Translations under genes and position numbers: made by a program
Shown: positions 13,201-25,818 of the stretch, piece by piece
How the letters are laid out: each line of letters opens with the position of its first letter
Numbering within the stretch: the stretch's first letter is position 1
The notes under the pieces: model-generated
The model's input: only the letters and a program-made list of their open reading frames with translations
The model's database searches: none
What the model was told of the DNA's origin: nothing
From: Trichoplax adhaerens
Lineage: Eukaryota; Placozoa; Uniplacotomia; Trichoplacea; Trichoplacidae
Assembly (NCBI RefSeq): GCF_000150275.1
Contig: NW_002060953.1
Span: 1,276,510 to 1,340,509, forward strand
Length of the DNA: 64,000 bases
Reading direction: 5' to 3'

Positions 13201-14530
13201 GGTAAAATCCTTTAATCTTAGTTTTATGCTTATTTTAGGCTGCTCTACAATATCAAAGTTATACCGTTTAACAGAGCTTAGAGTTTACTAGGCGAGGTCT
13301 GGTTCGTTACTAGTGAGCATCCAAAGTCTAGTTATATGCAAAATGTCCTATATTGTACTTGACTTTTGTTGAAATCCTATAAGTGCTAAATAGGGTAATC
13401 CGCCAGCTTAACTTATATCATAGCGGTTATTTGTGAATTATAGCGAACAGCAGGAGTACCGGTGCTAATAATTCTCCCTATTATAACGACCAACCAATAT
13501 CGCAATTGTTAACAGTTATACAATCTCAGCTTGTTATAAAATAAATGACGAATTCTAAACTCATTTTAGCTCTAAGTAAGGGACTATCGAATATAATTGT
13601 TTGCTAATAAATAGAATAAGAATATTTAGATTCAAAATTTTCAATGCGTTGTTACGGAGCTCAGCTCCTCCTTGTCATACATATACTGTATTAGCCTAAA
13701 AGCTATCTCCTACTCTTAATGCTCCTAGCATTACACAATTTATCGTCGTTGCTTATTTTTCCCTAAGTCTAGAATTTTGAAATTTACTTGATATTTTTAT
13801 AGTATATTGTCCAGTTAGTGGTTTATGTTTACAAATTGATAAAAAAATTTCTTTTAAATTCTAGACATAAATTTTAAATAACAATTCGTCAACTTCACAG
13901 AACAGATGTAATTCATACGATAACTTTCTAAAGAAACATGTTTATTGCTGAGCTGAAGAAAATAGCCTTTATAAATTCATTAAAATAGTGCAGTTGCAGT
14001 AATATGCAGATTCATATTTTGAAGTTAATTCCTTATCCATCTAACAAAGTAAATTTTACATTTATCATTGAACTTTAATACAAAATATCAATTATTATGA
14101 TATCTTAATATGCGATATCTATTATCACTTCAATTTAATGCTAAATATATTATTTCCTCGTCAAAATAACTTTGATATTGTGACATATTAAAAGACGAAA
14201 TCAGTCAATTCTAGAATGGAGTGCTGACCTACAGCGCTGCACTTTTCAGTTACAATTGTGAAGATATTTAAAATGTAAAGCATTTACAGTATAGGAATTA
14301 GGGTTTGATTGTCTGTAACAGTTCGAAATTTTTAAGTAGAAAATAAAACGATAAGTAAAAATTATAATTGTGGACATCTAATAACCAGCTCTTTGTCTTC
14401 GATATCTAGTTACTATATACTACTTCAAACAAAGTACAACACTTCTTACGCTTTCACACTTCGAATATGTAGTTGATACTAGTCCAAACTCTCGTCGCTT
14501 TGCTGACGGTTTACGATAATGTACCCATTT

Positions 14531-14610
14531 GTTAATAATTAACAGATAGTATTACCGTTCGACGTTATAAACATATATCCCGGTAATAGCTGGGTACTAC
14601 TATATTTAAA
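14531..14610 (+). repeat. Direct repeat, copy 1
   Basis: It shares 'gttaata.aatta..agatagtatta' and 'atatatcccggtaatag' in order with 15016-15102. It is a diverged local duplication or two remnants of one interspersed element. Confidence 0.5.
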
Positions 14611-15015
14611 ACAGATTGGTTTAATGTACGTACTGACCGTGTATTTCCACGTTGTTCACTTCGCTTTCGCCTATCAGATCGCTGACTAACGGACATTATA
14701 CTCTTAGAAATACTTTTTGTTATATGATATATAGTAATCAAAAATAACCGGGACAGGGGAACTACAGTAGAGTCACACTATAAAATGCATGAGAGCAATA
14801 GAACCTATAGTATCTACTAATGTGTATCAATCACTTATACCTTCTCAATAATATTTACATAAACCCTAGAGATCATTCATTTCTATTCCAACTCAAATTT
14901 CCTTCAGTAACTTTCGTATTAGTATGTTTACCGAATAAGGTAGTTACTATATACAGTATTAATGCTATGTTAAGGTTGGTAAGCGAAACTGTCAGATATA
15001 CGTTTATGCTCAAGT

Positions 15016-15102
15016 TGTTAATAGAATTAATAGATAGTATTATCATTCGATATTATATATATCCCGGTAATAGTAATGTACCATGCTATATTAAGATTAA
15101 TT
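15016..15102 (+). repeat. Direct repeat, copy 2
   Basis: Partner of 14531-14610, about 485 bp downstream in the same orientation. The most conserved part is 'atatatcccggtaatag'. Confidence 0.5.
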
Positions 15103-15252
15103 AATAATCCAAAGCGCATTATGATAACTAATATACGGTGATGGACATACCAAGTTAAGATTAGCAGGTACTATAAGATATCTACAATGCGGTACAATGT
15201 CCTTAGTACTGTGACCAATTCTATACCAATCATGATAATGTGTCTAAGGATC

Positions 15253-15277
15253 GCTTGCAGATGCAAGCAAAGCTTGC
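15253..15277. other. Alternating hairpin arms
   Basis: Three 6-bp arms in series, GCTTGC-agat-GCAAGC-aaa-GCTTGC. The middle arm can pair perfectly with either neighbour, giving two mutually exclusive stems. The following 'tttgtcgataaca' resembles a degraded LTR 3' end, so this may be an LTR remnant. Confidence 0.4.
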
Positions 15278-15672
15278 TTTGTCGATAACAACCGTTATAA
15301 GAAAATGTAACTATCAAAATGTCTGTGTAGAAAACACTATAAAAATTCTATGTTTATTCAATTTTCATCAGAGCATTACATCAAATCAAAATTGAAAGGC
15401 CCAGTGGCCACCCTTAGCAATACAACGAATACTATTTCAAAAATTAGTACTCTGTAGAAATGACTACCTTAGAGCAATTCGTTTTACATGAAGAAATCTT
15501 GAGGTAAAAAGTACTGTAAGAATCTTATACTGACCTATTGAAATGAACCCATAATCAGAGTCATCTAACTGTAGTATAAATATCCCCGCGCTGCTATAAT
15601 ACGGTATATGTGTTACTATGACTTATAACAAAATCATAAGAATGATATTACTTCTTGTAATGTAGCTAGTAT

Positions 15673-16501
15673 TGTGATTGTAGACTGTTAGCCTTGTTTA
15701 GTATAAAATACGGTAGATATTTATCCTAAGAGATATTTGGTAGCTATAACTATAGACTGTAGTGATATAGACTCTATGCTAGAGTACAGATGACTATATA
15801 CAGTAAGCCGTTGAGTTACTAATAAGGCTGCTGTATATATAGTTAGTAATAGATTAAATACGATATCTTAACCATAAAGGCATAAATAAAGGAAACACTA
15901 TATATGTACGTATATGATGATTGTATGGTAGTACTTGTAATACAGTAGGTGATAAAATTGTAAAAGGCGGACTGATAAGTTACTAATTGTAGTGCGAAGT
16001 ATGAACTGGAATCGTATCGAGGTGTAACCTCGTGTAGCTATAAATACCGATCATCTAAGAATAAAATGGAGTTATCAATCTTACTCACGGAGTGAACTTA
16101 TTATTGAAGAACATAACAAAGGCTATCGGTAAAAATAGAACTGTAAGTCATATATTAGGATATGATTAATTCATTGTACTTTGGCTGGTGTGAATAATGC
16201 CTACGTAATTACTGTAATCGTATCCATATTGGATTAATGATGGTCCGCAGTAGAATAGTCTTTCTAAGAATAATTTAACTATGTGTAATATAAGGTAAAA
16301 GGTTGCCATGCGGATTGTAGCTGCGAATGCAATGGAATGTATCAAAGCATGCAACTTTAGATTATTCTGTTAGTTCGTTGTAGAAGTCTTTAGTAGTAGT
16401 ATTCGACTAGAGTAGAGCTGTGTGTAGTAAATCTTTGTATAAGATTCAATAAAGCCCTTATTTTTCTAAAATTTGGCATCTCGTGATTGGTATATATCTC
16501 A
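15673..16501 (+). repeat. Family E repeat, copy 1 (split by an LTR)
   Basis: Closely matches 27772-28305 and, reversed, 63567-64000. It runs from TGTGATTGTAGACTGTTAGCC to a tail with AATAAA (about 16449) and GGTATATATCTCA. It has TG...CA-like ends but no target duplication that I can find, so LTR identity is uncertain. Without the nested LTR it is about 530 bp. A 62-codon minus frame (16166-16354, TTG first codon, first ATG at residue 16) is preserved in the other good copies. Confidence 0.7.
15829..16118 (+). repeat. LTR-D short solo LTR nested in family E
   Basis: The 290-bp element TGCTGTATATATAG...GAACATAACA is flanked by the perfect duplication aaggc (15824-15828 and 16119-16123). Family E copy 2 at about 27930 runs through this point uninterrupted, showing the empty site. 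It contains TATAAATA (16039-16046) and AATAAA (16060-16065), and a small hairpin GAGGT-gta-ACCTC. It lacks the terminal hairpins of the LTR-A/B/C families. Confidence 0.85.
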
Positions 16502-19500
16502 CTTCTTCTTATGCAACGGTAAAAGCTTGTTGACTACAATATGCCCAATGAATCAACTTCTATTAAGTTACTGATTATTGTTGACGGTTACATTTATTAT
16601 AGACCGAAATTTTAAAATTCTTCTTTATGCTCTTCTAAATAAGTTAGCTGATGCTTCAAAACTATATTTACATACTCAATGGTATAAAGTAACTGAAACA
16701 TTCCCTAAATACTGTCCAAGTGCAATTGTCCACAGTTGTTAAAGCTAACTATATCTTTATGGGCATCCTGAGTAAGAATGGTGCAGTAATTGATGACCAC
16801 TACATCATTCGATATAGATAAAGTCGTAGGTATTTTACGAGATTAATAGAGATTACATACTCCTATTCTGCGCTATATTGTTGAATGTATTAGCTTTTTA
16901 ATGTGCGTTATATATAGCTGTTGCAAAGGTTATCTCTGAAAAGAAACACGGTTCGAGTATTCTTAAAAGCAAAAGTCAGTGTATTATCTGAGACTTCTAA
17001 AATTTTCTATATGATGGAAAAGCTTTTACTTAAATATCGAATAAATAAGTTGACGGTTTATAAAACAAATTTTTAATTTAAAGTATGTTTATTGCATCTT
17101 AATTTTGTATGAATTAGTTTTTTATGAATTTTAAAGTACGTCTCTGAAAATACAGTAGGGTAGCTCTTAATCACCACAAATATTAAGGTAAAATTCATGT
17201 GATTAATGGTGAAAGTCTTTAGTATTTAATTAGAAAACAATAGCATAAGAAGAAAATTTTTGCCCAATAAAAGTCAGCTATTCCTTTACTTAACATCCGT
17301 GCCGTTTGATTAATATATATATATTTTATGTAATTGATGAGTCATAATTGTTGTTACCTAACATACTGATTTAATTAAGGAATAACCTTTAGCCATGTAA
17401 ATATTTAAGAGTAGTATATGAGCAAGTTTTTTGACATGTTCCAAAATTGTAATATGGAGGCATCTATTTAATGAACTTCATGTAATCATATATGAAATCA
17501 AATAAAGCATAGGCTTGATTTTGTCTAGACAAACACAACTTTGATTTGAACGAATAAATAAAACACCCTCTACTTTTGTTGAGAAACGTATCGATTAACA
17601 CATATCGCAACAACTATTAACTAATATAATGTTAGAAATGCTCGATGGAAAAAATTTCATTGAAAATGAAATCTGCCAAGTGTACCATAAGGATTAACAT
17701 GAGTAGTAATGGTTTTCTTTATTTTCTCTATGTCTATAAAGAAATCAATATTATGTTAGTACGGCTATTTCAATACATCCGAATTTAAGTAATAGCGCTA
17801 ATAAAGAGATTTTTATTGCTGCAGAATGATACTTAAGTTGAAATCAAACACCTCACTGAATATCTAAGATATTTTTAACTATCGAGAACGATAATTATAA
17901 GTCCTGACGTGGAATCTATCTTTTGTGAAGCTAGTCGTTAAAGATTTATTTTTACCTTTCATAACATTAAAATAATTATACTATTGAAATATATGATCAC
18001 AGATAGAATCTATCCTAGATGCCAAGTTATTGCATTTAGCTGTGTCAGTTTTCTTATGCATCTGACAATTAATGAATTAATAGAGGCTAACTGATTTCTT
18101 GCTTGTCTGAAATTAAAGAGTGAGAACTTTATATCAATATTATGATAATGCTAGTTAAGCAATCTTAAATGTTTGAAGCAGGCATTCTTCATCTATTGTA
18201 TTGTCAATGATGCATAAGTGAAAAGTTTCTAAACTATGCTCCTGAGATTATGCAAGAGATAAATCTGAAATTATTCGATACTTTTGAGCTATAACTATGT
18301 AGCTGCTGATTATAAATCCGGCTCATTCAACAGCGATGTAATAAATTTATTTTACTTCCAACTTAAGGTTGAAACATAAGCTGTATCAGTAACTTTAACG
18401 AAGATATAAATATTTATTTTCCTTTAGCCTTAATACTTTAAAATTTTAACAAAGAGCTGTTCATAATTATATCTTATTTACCTATTCTATTATAGATGCG
18501 CGTATATGAGCTATAGATTTGTTATAGGCGCTTTATTTTCAGCTTTTTCGCTTTTTTACTATTCTTTACAATCTTTTTCGAGGTAATGGCAATGCTATTC
18601 AAAAGTATTCCGGGAAGTCAGCTTCCTCTGACCGAATAAACCTGCTCTTTCTCATTAAAAACTTTGAATGAATTTTACGTACTTATTGTACAATCTCTAT
18701 TTTAATGACTGCTGAGTATTACTTGGTCTTTCAGTAATGTATTAATCATTAATTAAAAAAATATAACATTATTTTTACTTTTTAAATCGATGTTTGTTAC
18801 TTCTGGCTTTAATTTTAGAATCGACCGATGCGTGGTAAATTTTAGGTCTTATAAATCTATTTTTTGTTGTGAAATAATTGCTTTTTGTTAAAATTATTTT
18901 GGTTTTATTACCATGATTAAATTTCTAGGTAATCCGAAAATTACAGTACTTCTTAAAATTGTAGTTTAGCTCTTATCAAAAGTAGAGTATACTGTAATCA
19001 ATGCTATAATGCTATTTTAGGATTAATTCGCTATACGCTAGAACTTTCCTTCTTTAACTACTATTTATGTACTCATTATTGTATAATTGGCGAAGAAAAT
19101 GAAGCAATTTAAGATAGTTTTTGACTCTTTCAAGTATATACATTAAAGTAGTTTTAGAATGGATGTATAATTTAAAATAAAATATTTTAACACAGTCTTA
19201 TTTTAGCAATAAATAATCTCAAATAAATCAAATAGCAACGGAATTATTTCCGGCAATTAATCTGTCTCATTATTTGCTTACGTAGCAAAATTAGGAACAG
19301 AGATATTTTTAATAATTCCACTTATAGGTCGAGTTTATAACATCATAATCCTTACATATGTTGCATAGCTTATTTAAGTAAAATCTTATTTTACTTAGTG
19401 CTTCATTTATACAGCTTTCCCAAACGAAAACTTATACCGATGCAATTTTGATCAAATTATTAAATTGCTCGTATTGATGGTCTATAATAATAGTTTATAA

Positions 19501-22076
19501 GTAAAATATTCTAGGGAAGTATTCTACTTACGTTATGAAATTTGCAAGGTACGGTTTTCTTATCGAAAATATCTTTTATTACAAAGTCATTGACGGCCAG
19601 TATTTATTCATTCCAGCTAGGCTATAAATTTTTTCTTTTGCGGATAAGTTTTACTTATACTCCATCCTATGCAGGCCCAATAATTAATTGTAAACTAGTT
19701 GAACGATTCATGCATATAAAGAACTAAAACTAAATTGGTAAACAGTTTTGATTAAACTTTTAATGGCACTATTGAAATTAATCATTGAACGATAACGTAG
19801 CTTCTAGAAGGTTTGAAATTTAAGTAGCTGGATAATTATAAATTATTCTTTTATATAGTAAAAAGTTATTTTTGATTTCTAGCTAGTATAGACGGAAAAG
19901 AAAAATAAATGGCGGATGGGAAATGATGATGATTATATAGTTGAGGCATATTCACTTCTAATCATAAAGTTTCCAAAATATCAATCATCATATCTTTAAT
20001 GTTTATTAATCCCTTAATGTTGTAGTTCAGCAATGGGTATTCATCAAAACAATACTTCTATTCTTTATTAAAAGCAAGCAATAGAATTAAATATGAGATT
20101 GTCATATAGAGAAACATAAAAGATTGATCATCAATGGGAATACTTGATAAATTTTCATTATTGGCCCATTTTTGATTACGTTTACGTTATTAAAGCAAAC
20201 AGTAGAAACAAGGTATACACCTAATTTCTCATTATTTATTTTAGCTATAGTTTGATCAGAAACTAATAATCTCAGGCCTTGATATCTTATGATACTATCA
20301 ATTGCCTTCCGTAATCTCTATTTTAATATGTGTCAGCTAATTCAAATTATCCATGCATGCTACTCAAACAGGAATAAGACATGACTATTATTAACTGCTG
20401 CCTTTATAATCGAACCTTTTGATTTAGTTGCCTTGTATGTCGAAAATTTCTATTATACATTACTACTAGCAGTTAATATTCTCCAAATCTTTGTAATTTT
20501 ACAGGACTTATAAATCGTAAGCCTTAAGAGTTAGGCTAAGTTGAATAAAACACTCCTCAATTGAATTAAGCCAAGATATTCTCCCGATACAAAGTGGAAG
20601 GAAATATATTATGTAACATAGCCTTACAAGATTGCCGTATCATCGAGATTTATCTTACGAGTGCCGCTTATAAAGTAATAAAATCTATAACGAGAATTAA
20701 AGCCTTAAAATAAAATATTACAGCTAAGGGTTTCACAATTATTGAGATAAAGGCTATACTGAAGGCCTTAGAACATTGAAATCCTAGCTAATAACGGATA
20801 AACAATTAAAATATACTGCTAATAAATGGGTTACTGTAGGTTCCAGGATTTCAACGACATTATGGTGCATTTACTAATAATGAACAATGCCAATTTTAAC
20901 GCAGATTAAAGATTTTCTATGACTCAATATAACTTAAAATTGTCAAGAAAAATATAACAATGTCATACTGTCGGCAAGAAAGTTTTAAATTAATTACATG
21001 CAATTTGATTAATAACATCTGTGGTATTGAAAGATAAATAAATATAACAGCAAATATTAACGATAAGAACTGATAAAAATAAAGTAATCAGGATGAATGT
21101 AACGGCATGTTCAAGATATGATTGGCTCTACGAAGAATTTTAAGGCGAAACATTTAACAAATGTGAATATATTTGAATAATAAGTTACTGTATTATTAAA
21201 TGTTAAGAACGTTAAATTTGAATATAGTCCTGCTATTAGAAATTTTTACAGTGACTTTTAATCATTTAGGCAGACTCGGTCTTCATTTTTTTAAGTTATA
21301 CTATGCCCGAAATTCTTACTGTATGAAAATAAACTGCATTATAAGTTTCTTGCCGAAAGGATTGAAAGCAGATTTCTAAAGTCAATAAAATTTTTAATTT
21401 CAGCAACTCATATTTCATTAAATATAAATACAATAGCACTTATTGATCAAAGCAAAGTCATATGCTTGGTAACAAGAATTGTCTTACCTACATGTAGGCA
21501 TTCTTGATTAGTTGTAATTATTATTAATTCCATCACCTTTTACATTATTCACGCATTTAATTAAACTTTATAATTAATAATCATATTGTGTAATCTTTTG
21601 CCGAGGTATATGTACGTGTTTGTCTTATTATAAAGTAGTAGAGAGGCGAAAAGCTTTCACTTTTCGCATTCTAATATTAGTGAATGCACCAACTAATTTA
21701 CGAAGTGATAAGTTTTCGTATTTCTGAATTACCACGATGTCATATTTTTAAATCGCTATTTGCCATATCTTCCAACTTACAAAATTTACGCCTGGATAAT
21801 TATAAAACGTTTGTATTTACAGAAATTGAATAGAGCTAATTTTGCATTTAGTAACTTAAACCTTTACTTCGAGTACTGGCGTTTCCATTCAAGTAGAACT
21901 GAAAGAAGCTAAAAATCTTAAGCCATATTGTAATAACGTAACTTATGATTTTAAAAAACGAATTCGGCAACAAAGGTCTATATCTGCAAATAGATGCTGG
22001 CAAGATTCATCTTCCTGTAAATCAATAATTATAATTTTCCAAGACGGATTGAAGTTCTTTAATTAAAATTTTCAAC
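16502..22076. other. Long intergenic stretch, nothing recognised
   Basis: AT-rich DNA without a supportable gene or a repeat copy that I recognise from elsewhere in the window. The open frame at 19542-19727 begins with TTG and has no known features. Confidence 0.45.
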
Positions 22077-23129
22077 ATGCATATTAATAACGTAAGTAAT
22101 TTAACTAATGCATCCAGCTTTAGACCAACATTATTACTTTATCCACCTGATAGCAGAGAGCTATGGTTTATCATCGGTATTCTGTCAATTATTACCAATT
22201 CGATGTTGCTCTTTGGTATAAGTAAAGCAAAAATATTTCGAAATTTAACCACTATTATCATCGGTAGTTCATTTGTTATTGGTATTCTCTTTGGCGGAAT
22301 CTATGTTTTACCACGATTTGCAATAGTTGGCTATCGAAAATGGGGATTAATTTGTTCATTGTTGCCAGTGCTTGGATCATCATTTTTACTTAATTACAAT
22401 TTACATCAGTGTTTAATATGTTTTGATCGTTTAATCGCTGTCAACTGGCCAGTACTTTATAAAACTACTTTAAGTCAACATCATTATCTTATCGCCATTG
22501 GAATGATTTGGACCTCTTCCTTGTTGGTTGCTATAGTACCTGTCTTGACATTTCGCCCATTGCAAATAAGTGATTGCATTCTATACTCTAGCGATACTAC
22601 CGCAGAAGAAATTTTTTTATATTTACTATTTTTCGGGTGTATCTTCTTTCCAATTACTGTCATTGTGACATTTTACGCCTACATATTTTATGTAATATAT
22701 ATGCGAAAGCGCAAAATCAATCAAACAAATGCTTCAATCTCTCCTGCGCAGTACAGCATCATAAGAAGAAAAACAATGTATGCATCAATACAAATGGCTA
22801 CTTTAACATTAGTATTTTTATGTATGATGTTGCCTTATCTATTACTATTCTTAATAGTAAGACTGCATTCAGTAAAATTGATGTCATTGCCATTGTACTA
22901 TTTCGCGCAGTTTAGCCGTTACATTGCTTTTGCTTACCCAGCTATTAATCCATTACTATATGCTTATTTCGTCGAAAGTATTCGTGATGCTCTCTTTTAT
23001 AGATTAAAATCTTGGATTTATGGTCATGAAGAAACTAGAAGTCCTCCTAAGAATCGATATGAAAGAGCTTCATCGATGAATTTACAACGATTAAGTTTAC
23101 GCTTAGTTCAATCGCCAATTCATCAATAA
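22077..23129 (+). CDS. Receptor 2: class A GPCR
   Basis: A 350-residue, single-exon seven-transmembrane receptor. N-glycosylation sequons at N5, N8 and N11 mark an extracellular N-terminus of about 28 residues. Membrane segments lie at about 29-50, 58-80, 94-115, 137-159, 178-208, 238-261 and 273-299. Marks: Asn41 in TM1, Cys93-Cys167 disulfide pair, NLHQC at 108-112 in TM3, DRL at 117-119, MLP at 251-253 in TM6 and NPLLY at 291-295. The TM2 Asp and TM6 CWxP of typical class A receptors are missing. ICL3 is short and basic, and the C-tail carries Ser and Arg. The closest relatives in the window are receptors 5 and 3 (shared TFRPL before ECL2, SIQM at the start of TM6, YPAINPLLYAYF in TM7). 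The ligand is unknown. The 92-codon frame at 22637-22915 is a shadow. Confidence 0.94.
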   Translation: MHINNVSNLTNASSFRPTLLLYPPDSRELWFIIGILSIITNSMLLFGISKAKIFRNLTTIIIGSSFVIGILFGGIYVLPRFAIVGYRKWGLICSLLPVLGSSFLLNYNLHQCLICFDRLIAVNWPVLYKTTLSQHHYLIAIGMIWTSSLLVAIVPVLTFRPLQISDCILYSSDTTAEEIFLYLLFFGCIFFPITVIVTFYAYIFYVIYMRKRKINQTNASISPAQYSIIRRKTMYASIQMATLTLVFLCMMLPYLLLFLIVRLHSVKLMSLPLYYFAQFSRYIAFAYPAINPLLYAYFVESIRDALFYRLKSWIYGHEETRSPPKNRYERASSMNLQRLSLRLVQSPIHQ

Positions 23130-25410
23130 CAAATTTGATTGTCATACTTTACAGAATATAACTATTAGCTAAATGAAGTATAGTTTATAAGTTCATGAAA
23201 AATTTATTGATCATTTTAAGAAGTGAATATGCATATATGTAATATACGAAAACTTTTTCGTCTGCTATAAATAAGACTAGCTTTATTTTATTGACGATTA
23301 TACTCAAAAGAGACGGTAAATTCTCTTTTCCAAACTCTAAGAATGCATTAAATGATACTAAATTTGTAGTAGTAAATTTGTACTACTTTAAAAAAAAAGG
23401 ATGCAATTAACCTATTTTAGTCAATTCTTTGCTCGTCTCTTCTACAGATGAAAAAGATGGAAGAAATTGTGTGAACCGTTAATGTGCATTTTTTAACGAT
23501 GAAACTTTGTAGACTAACTTAGGGCTCTAATTAATTGTAAATAATGCATTAGATACATTTGCTATCGGTCGAAGTCGTATCATCTTTATCTTTCTCTGTT
23601 AATTACAATTGAATGTTGACAAATAATTTAGAGGTGTAGACAGTATATTTTAAATCTTTATCTAAATAAGTTGTTTTTGTTTACGAATTTATTGTTGGTA
23701 TTAATGTTAGCTAATTTTAATACTGCATGAGTTAAGTTTTATAAAATGCATCAAATAGCTAGCAAGAACTACTACCACATATTTCAGTAGACATGAGTTA
23801 CATCAGTAGTTTCATGGAGAAACAGCCCCGGCTAGCTTTTTCATTTGACTTTACCCCATTCTTTACAGTATATAAATGATCTACAATAGTATAGAATATA
23901 AGATGTCTATTTATTTAGTAAAATCAGATACTTAAAATTTATTACACCTTGTTTATTCATTTAGAATTAATAGTAATAAAATCGAACATATTAATGTAAA
24001 TTTATATACCTTAGATTACTTAATACTTAATACTTAATGCTCATCATTCCAAGTCTTCTTGTATTTTACAAGTCACAACTACTTTTATTAATTGATTTTT
24101 GAATGAATATAAATGCTGTAGCTATGGCAATATTTTAAATAATAAATTCTACTATTAGCAAATATGTAATTCTGTAACGTTAGAACTATTGATTACGAGA
24201 TTTCATCACTTGCTTTTTAATTATTCGTGCTAATGGAGATGCACCTAAATAGCGTTTATAGATTCTCCATTGTGAGTTTACAAAGATCAAACATCTTCAT
24301 AGAGCGTCGTATAATAAAAGTAATTTTTGAATCAGCAAGCTCGAACAATAATAAAAATTTAATGTCATACTACAAAAAGAATGTGTAATAGCAAATTGTA
24401 GACTATACTTTATGTACCCTAAATTGGAAGGTATTTTACTTTAAGTATCAAGAGCTAGAAGGCGTTAATGTACAAACTTAGAATTTTCATTTCGTGCATT
24501 GCATTAATCTGTTTCATAATCCATCAGCAATTTAGATTCCACATATAGAATTAAACTAGATTTGTAAGAATCATCAACTACTTCATGATGTTCATATTAT
24601 TTAAAAACTCTCTCGTATTTCTTAACGCAAATAAATTTAATATCAGAGTTAGGGTTAGACTTTTTATCGCCTTTAGTTCGTTAATATAATTTCTGATTCC
24701 AAACTTGCTCATTATTAAATATAAATTCTAAATAGCTGCTCGCCTTGGTAATTGAAATATTTGTAAGCAATGATTGAGTTCAATTTTCCTATCATAGATC
24801 TGCGATTTACATATTTTTAAAACCCATTCAAGTTCACCCAAATGGAATGCACAGACACGAGATTTGTTAGTATTGATATACCAGTAAATCATATTCACCT
24901 ACACAGTAATTCCTTCAGTTTATTGTAAAATTGCTCAATGAGTAGTTTAAGCTTAAATGCAATATAATGTGCAGTATAATTTATTCTCAACACTGACTAC
25001 ATAAGATGATATAAATGCTGCAGTAATGAAATCGAGCCAGATTATTATATATCATCATAGAAACACGATACATTTGCAGATGCTTTTACACTGTGGAAGT
25101 GAATTTAGTTTCACTATAGTTTTTAGATATGTTCGTAAATATAGACATTTTGTTTTGTTCTAAATATAGGTACCTCTACAGACTATTTTATCTACGCTCA
25201 AATATAGAATGTCATGTTTAGTTATTTATATCACACACAGTCTTCGCTATTTCCTACAATCATTTAGTATTATATAGTCTGTTTATGGTATATGATGTAT
25301 CTAATTCTACAATACTGTTCTCTGCATGTGTTCTCTCTCTAAATCTATAAATACTGATGATTTTTGCCTCGGATTTGATAAGTTGCTTTATTTGTAGTAG
25401 CGGTACTTTC
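23130..25410. other. Intergenic, nothing recognised
   Basis: No gene, no shared repeat and no clear poly(A) signal near receptor 2. Only short AT-rich simple runs, for example a repeated 'ttaatact' motif near 24020. Confidence 0.45.
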
Positions 25411-25587
25411 TCACGTCACTTCACGACAGCTACCTCCATTACTATCAAGAATAAAGTATTTACCTTTATTAAAATCCCTTGCATATTGTCTGTAAACGGT
25501 AACTAAGTCCGCAGCCGCTGATTCTTTGAACCCTCTATCATAACTGTAAAATAAGTGTGATGTTTCGGAGGGTTGAGAGTTCGGCAT
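25411..25587 (-). CDS. Small ORF at the 5' end of a retroelement-like unit, fragment
   Basis: From the ATG the frame encodes 58 residues beginning MPNSQPSETSHLF. It follows a minus-strand promoter-like segment (TATAAAAG near 25770, ACTTTATTGCG just before the start). The same promoter and the first residues (MPNSQ) recur at 44832 on the plus strand, where the frame closes at once. The order promoter/leader/ATG looks like the start of a retrotransposon's first gene. No domain is visible, so the identity is open. Confidence 0.35.
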   Translation of the reverse strand: MPNSQPSETSHLFYSYDRGFKESAAADLVTVYRQYARDFNKGKYFILDSNGGSCREVT

Positions 25588-25815
25588 TAGTCGCAATAAA
25601 GTATGATAGAATAGTTAACGGAATAGTAATTTTTATAGAGCTTATGTAAGATTATCGTGCGAGTAACAATGTGACTAGTCGAATAACTATAGTAGTGTAG
25701 AATAGGTAAAGCATGTAAGCTTACCATGTAACGACCAGAATTAACTAATGAGATAGGCGAAAGAAGATAGCTTTTATAGTGTTAAGAGCATAACAGCAGG
25801 AAGTTGCTTATAGAC
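25588..25815 (-). repeat. LTR-F-like promoter/leader segment
   Basis: Reverse complement of about 44595-44830: shared TATAAAAGCTATCTTCTTTCGCC, ACTATAGTTATTCGA, CGTTAACTATTC and the ATG region. It is cut on its upstream side where the fold-back family repeat begins at 25819. It may be the 5' LTR or leader of the element that encodes the small frame at 25411-25587. Confidence 0.55.
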
Positions 25816-25818
25816 ACG

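Larger units (their letters stand above)
13201..15252. other. Intergenic with an LTR-like start and a spaced direct repeat
   Basis: At 13650 the sequence TGTTACGGAGCTCAGCTCC matches the 5' end and hairpin of the LTR-A family, but no matching 3' end or target duplication was found downstream. A block of about 85 bp at 14531-14610 recurs diverged at 15016-15102. The open frame at 14820-15104 overlaps the second block and is not called. Confidence 0.4.

Noticed and set aside
13650-13700. Full LTR starting with TGTTACGGAGC
   Set aside because: The start and hairpin fit LTR-A, but no 3' end or target duplication (tgcgt) was found downstream.
14820-15104. 94-codon frame
   Set aside because: No known features and it runs through the diverged direct repeat; probably chance.
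22637-22915. 92-codon frame inside receptor 2
   Set aside because: Out-of-frame shadow of the receptor coding sequence.
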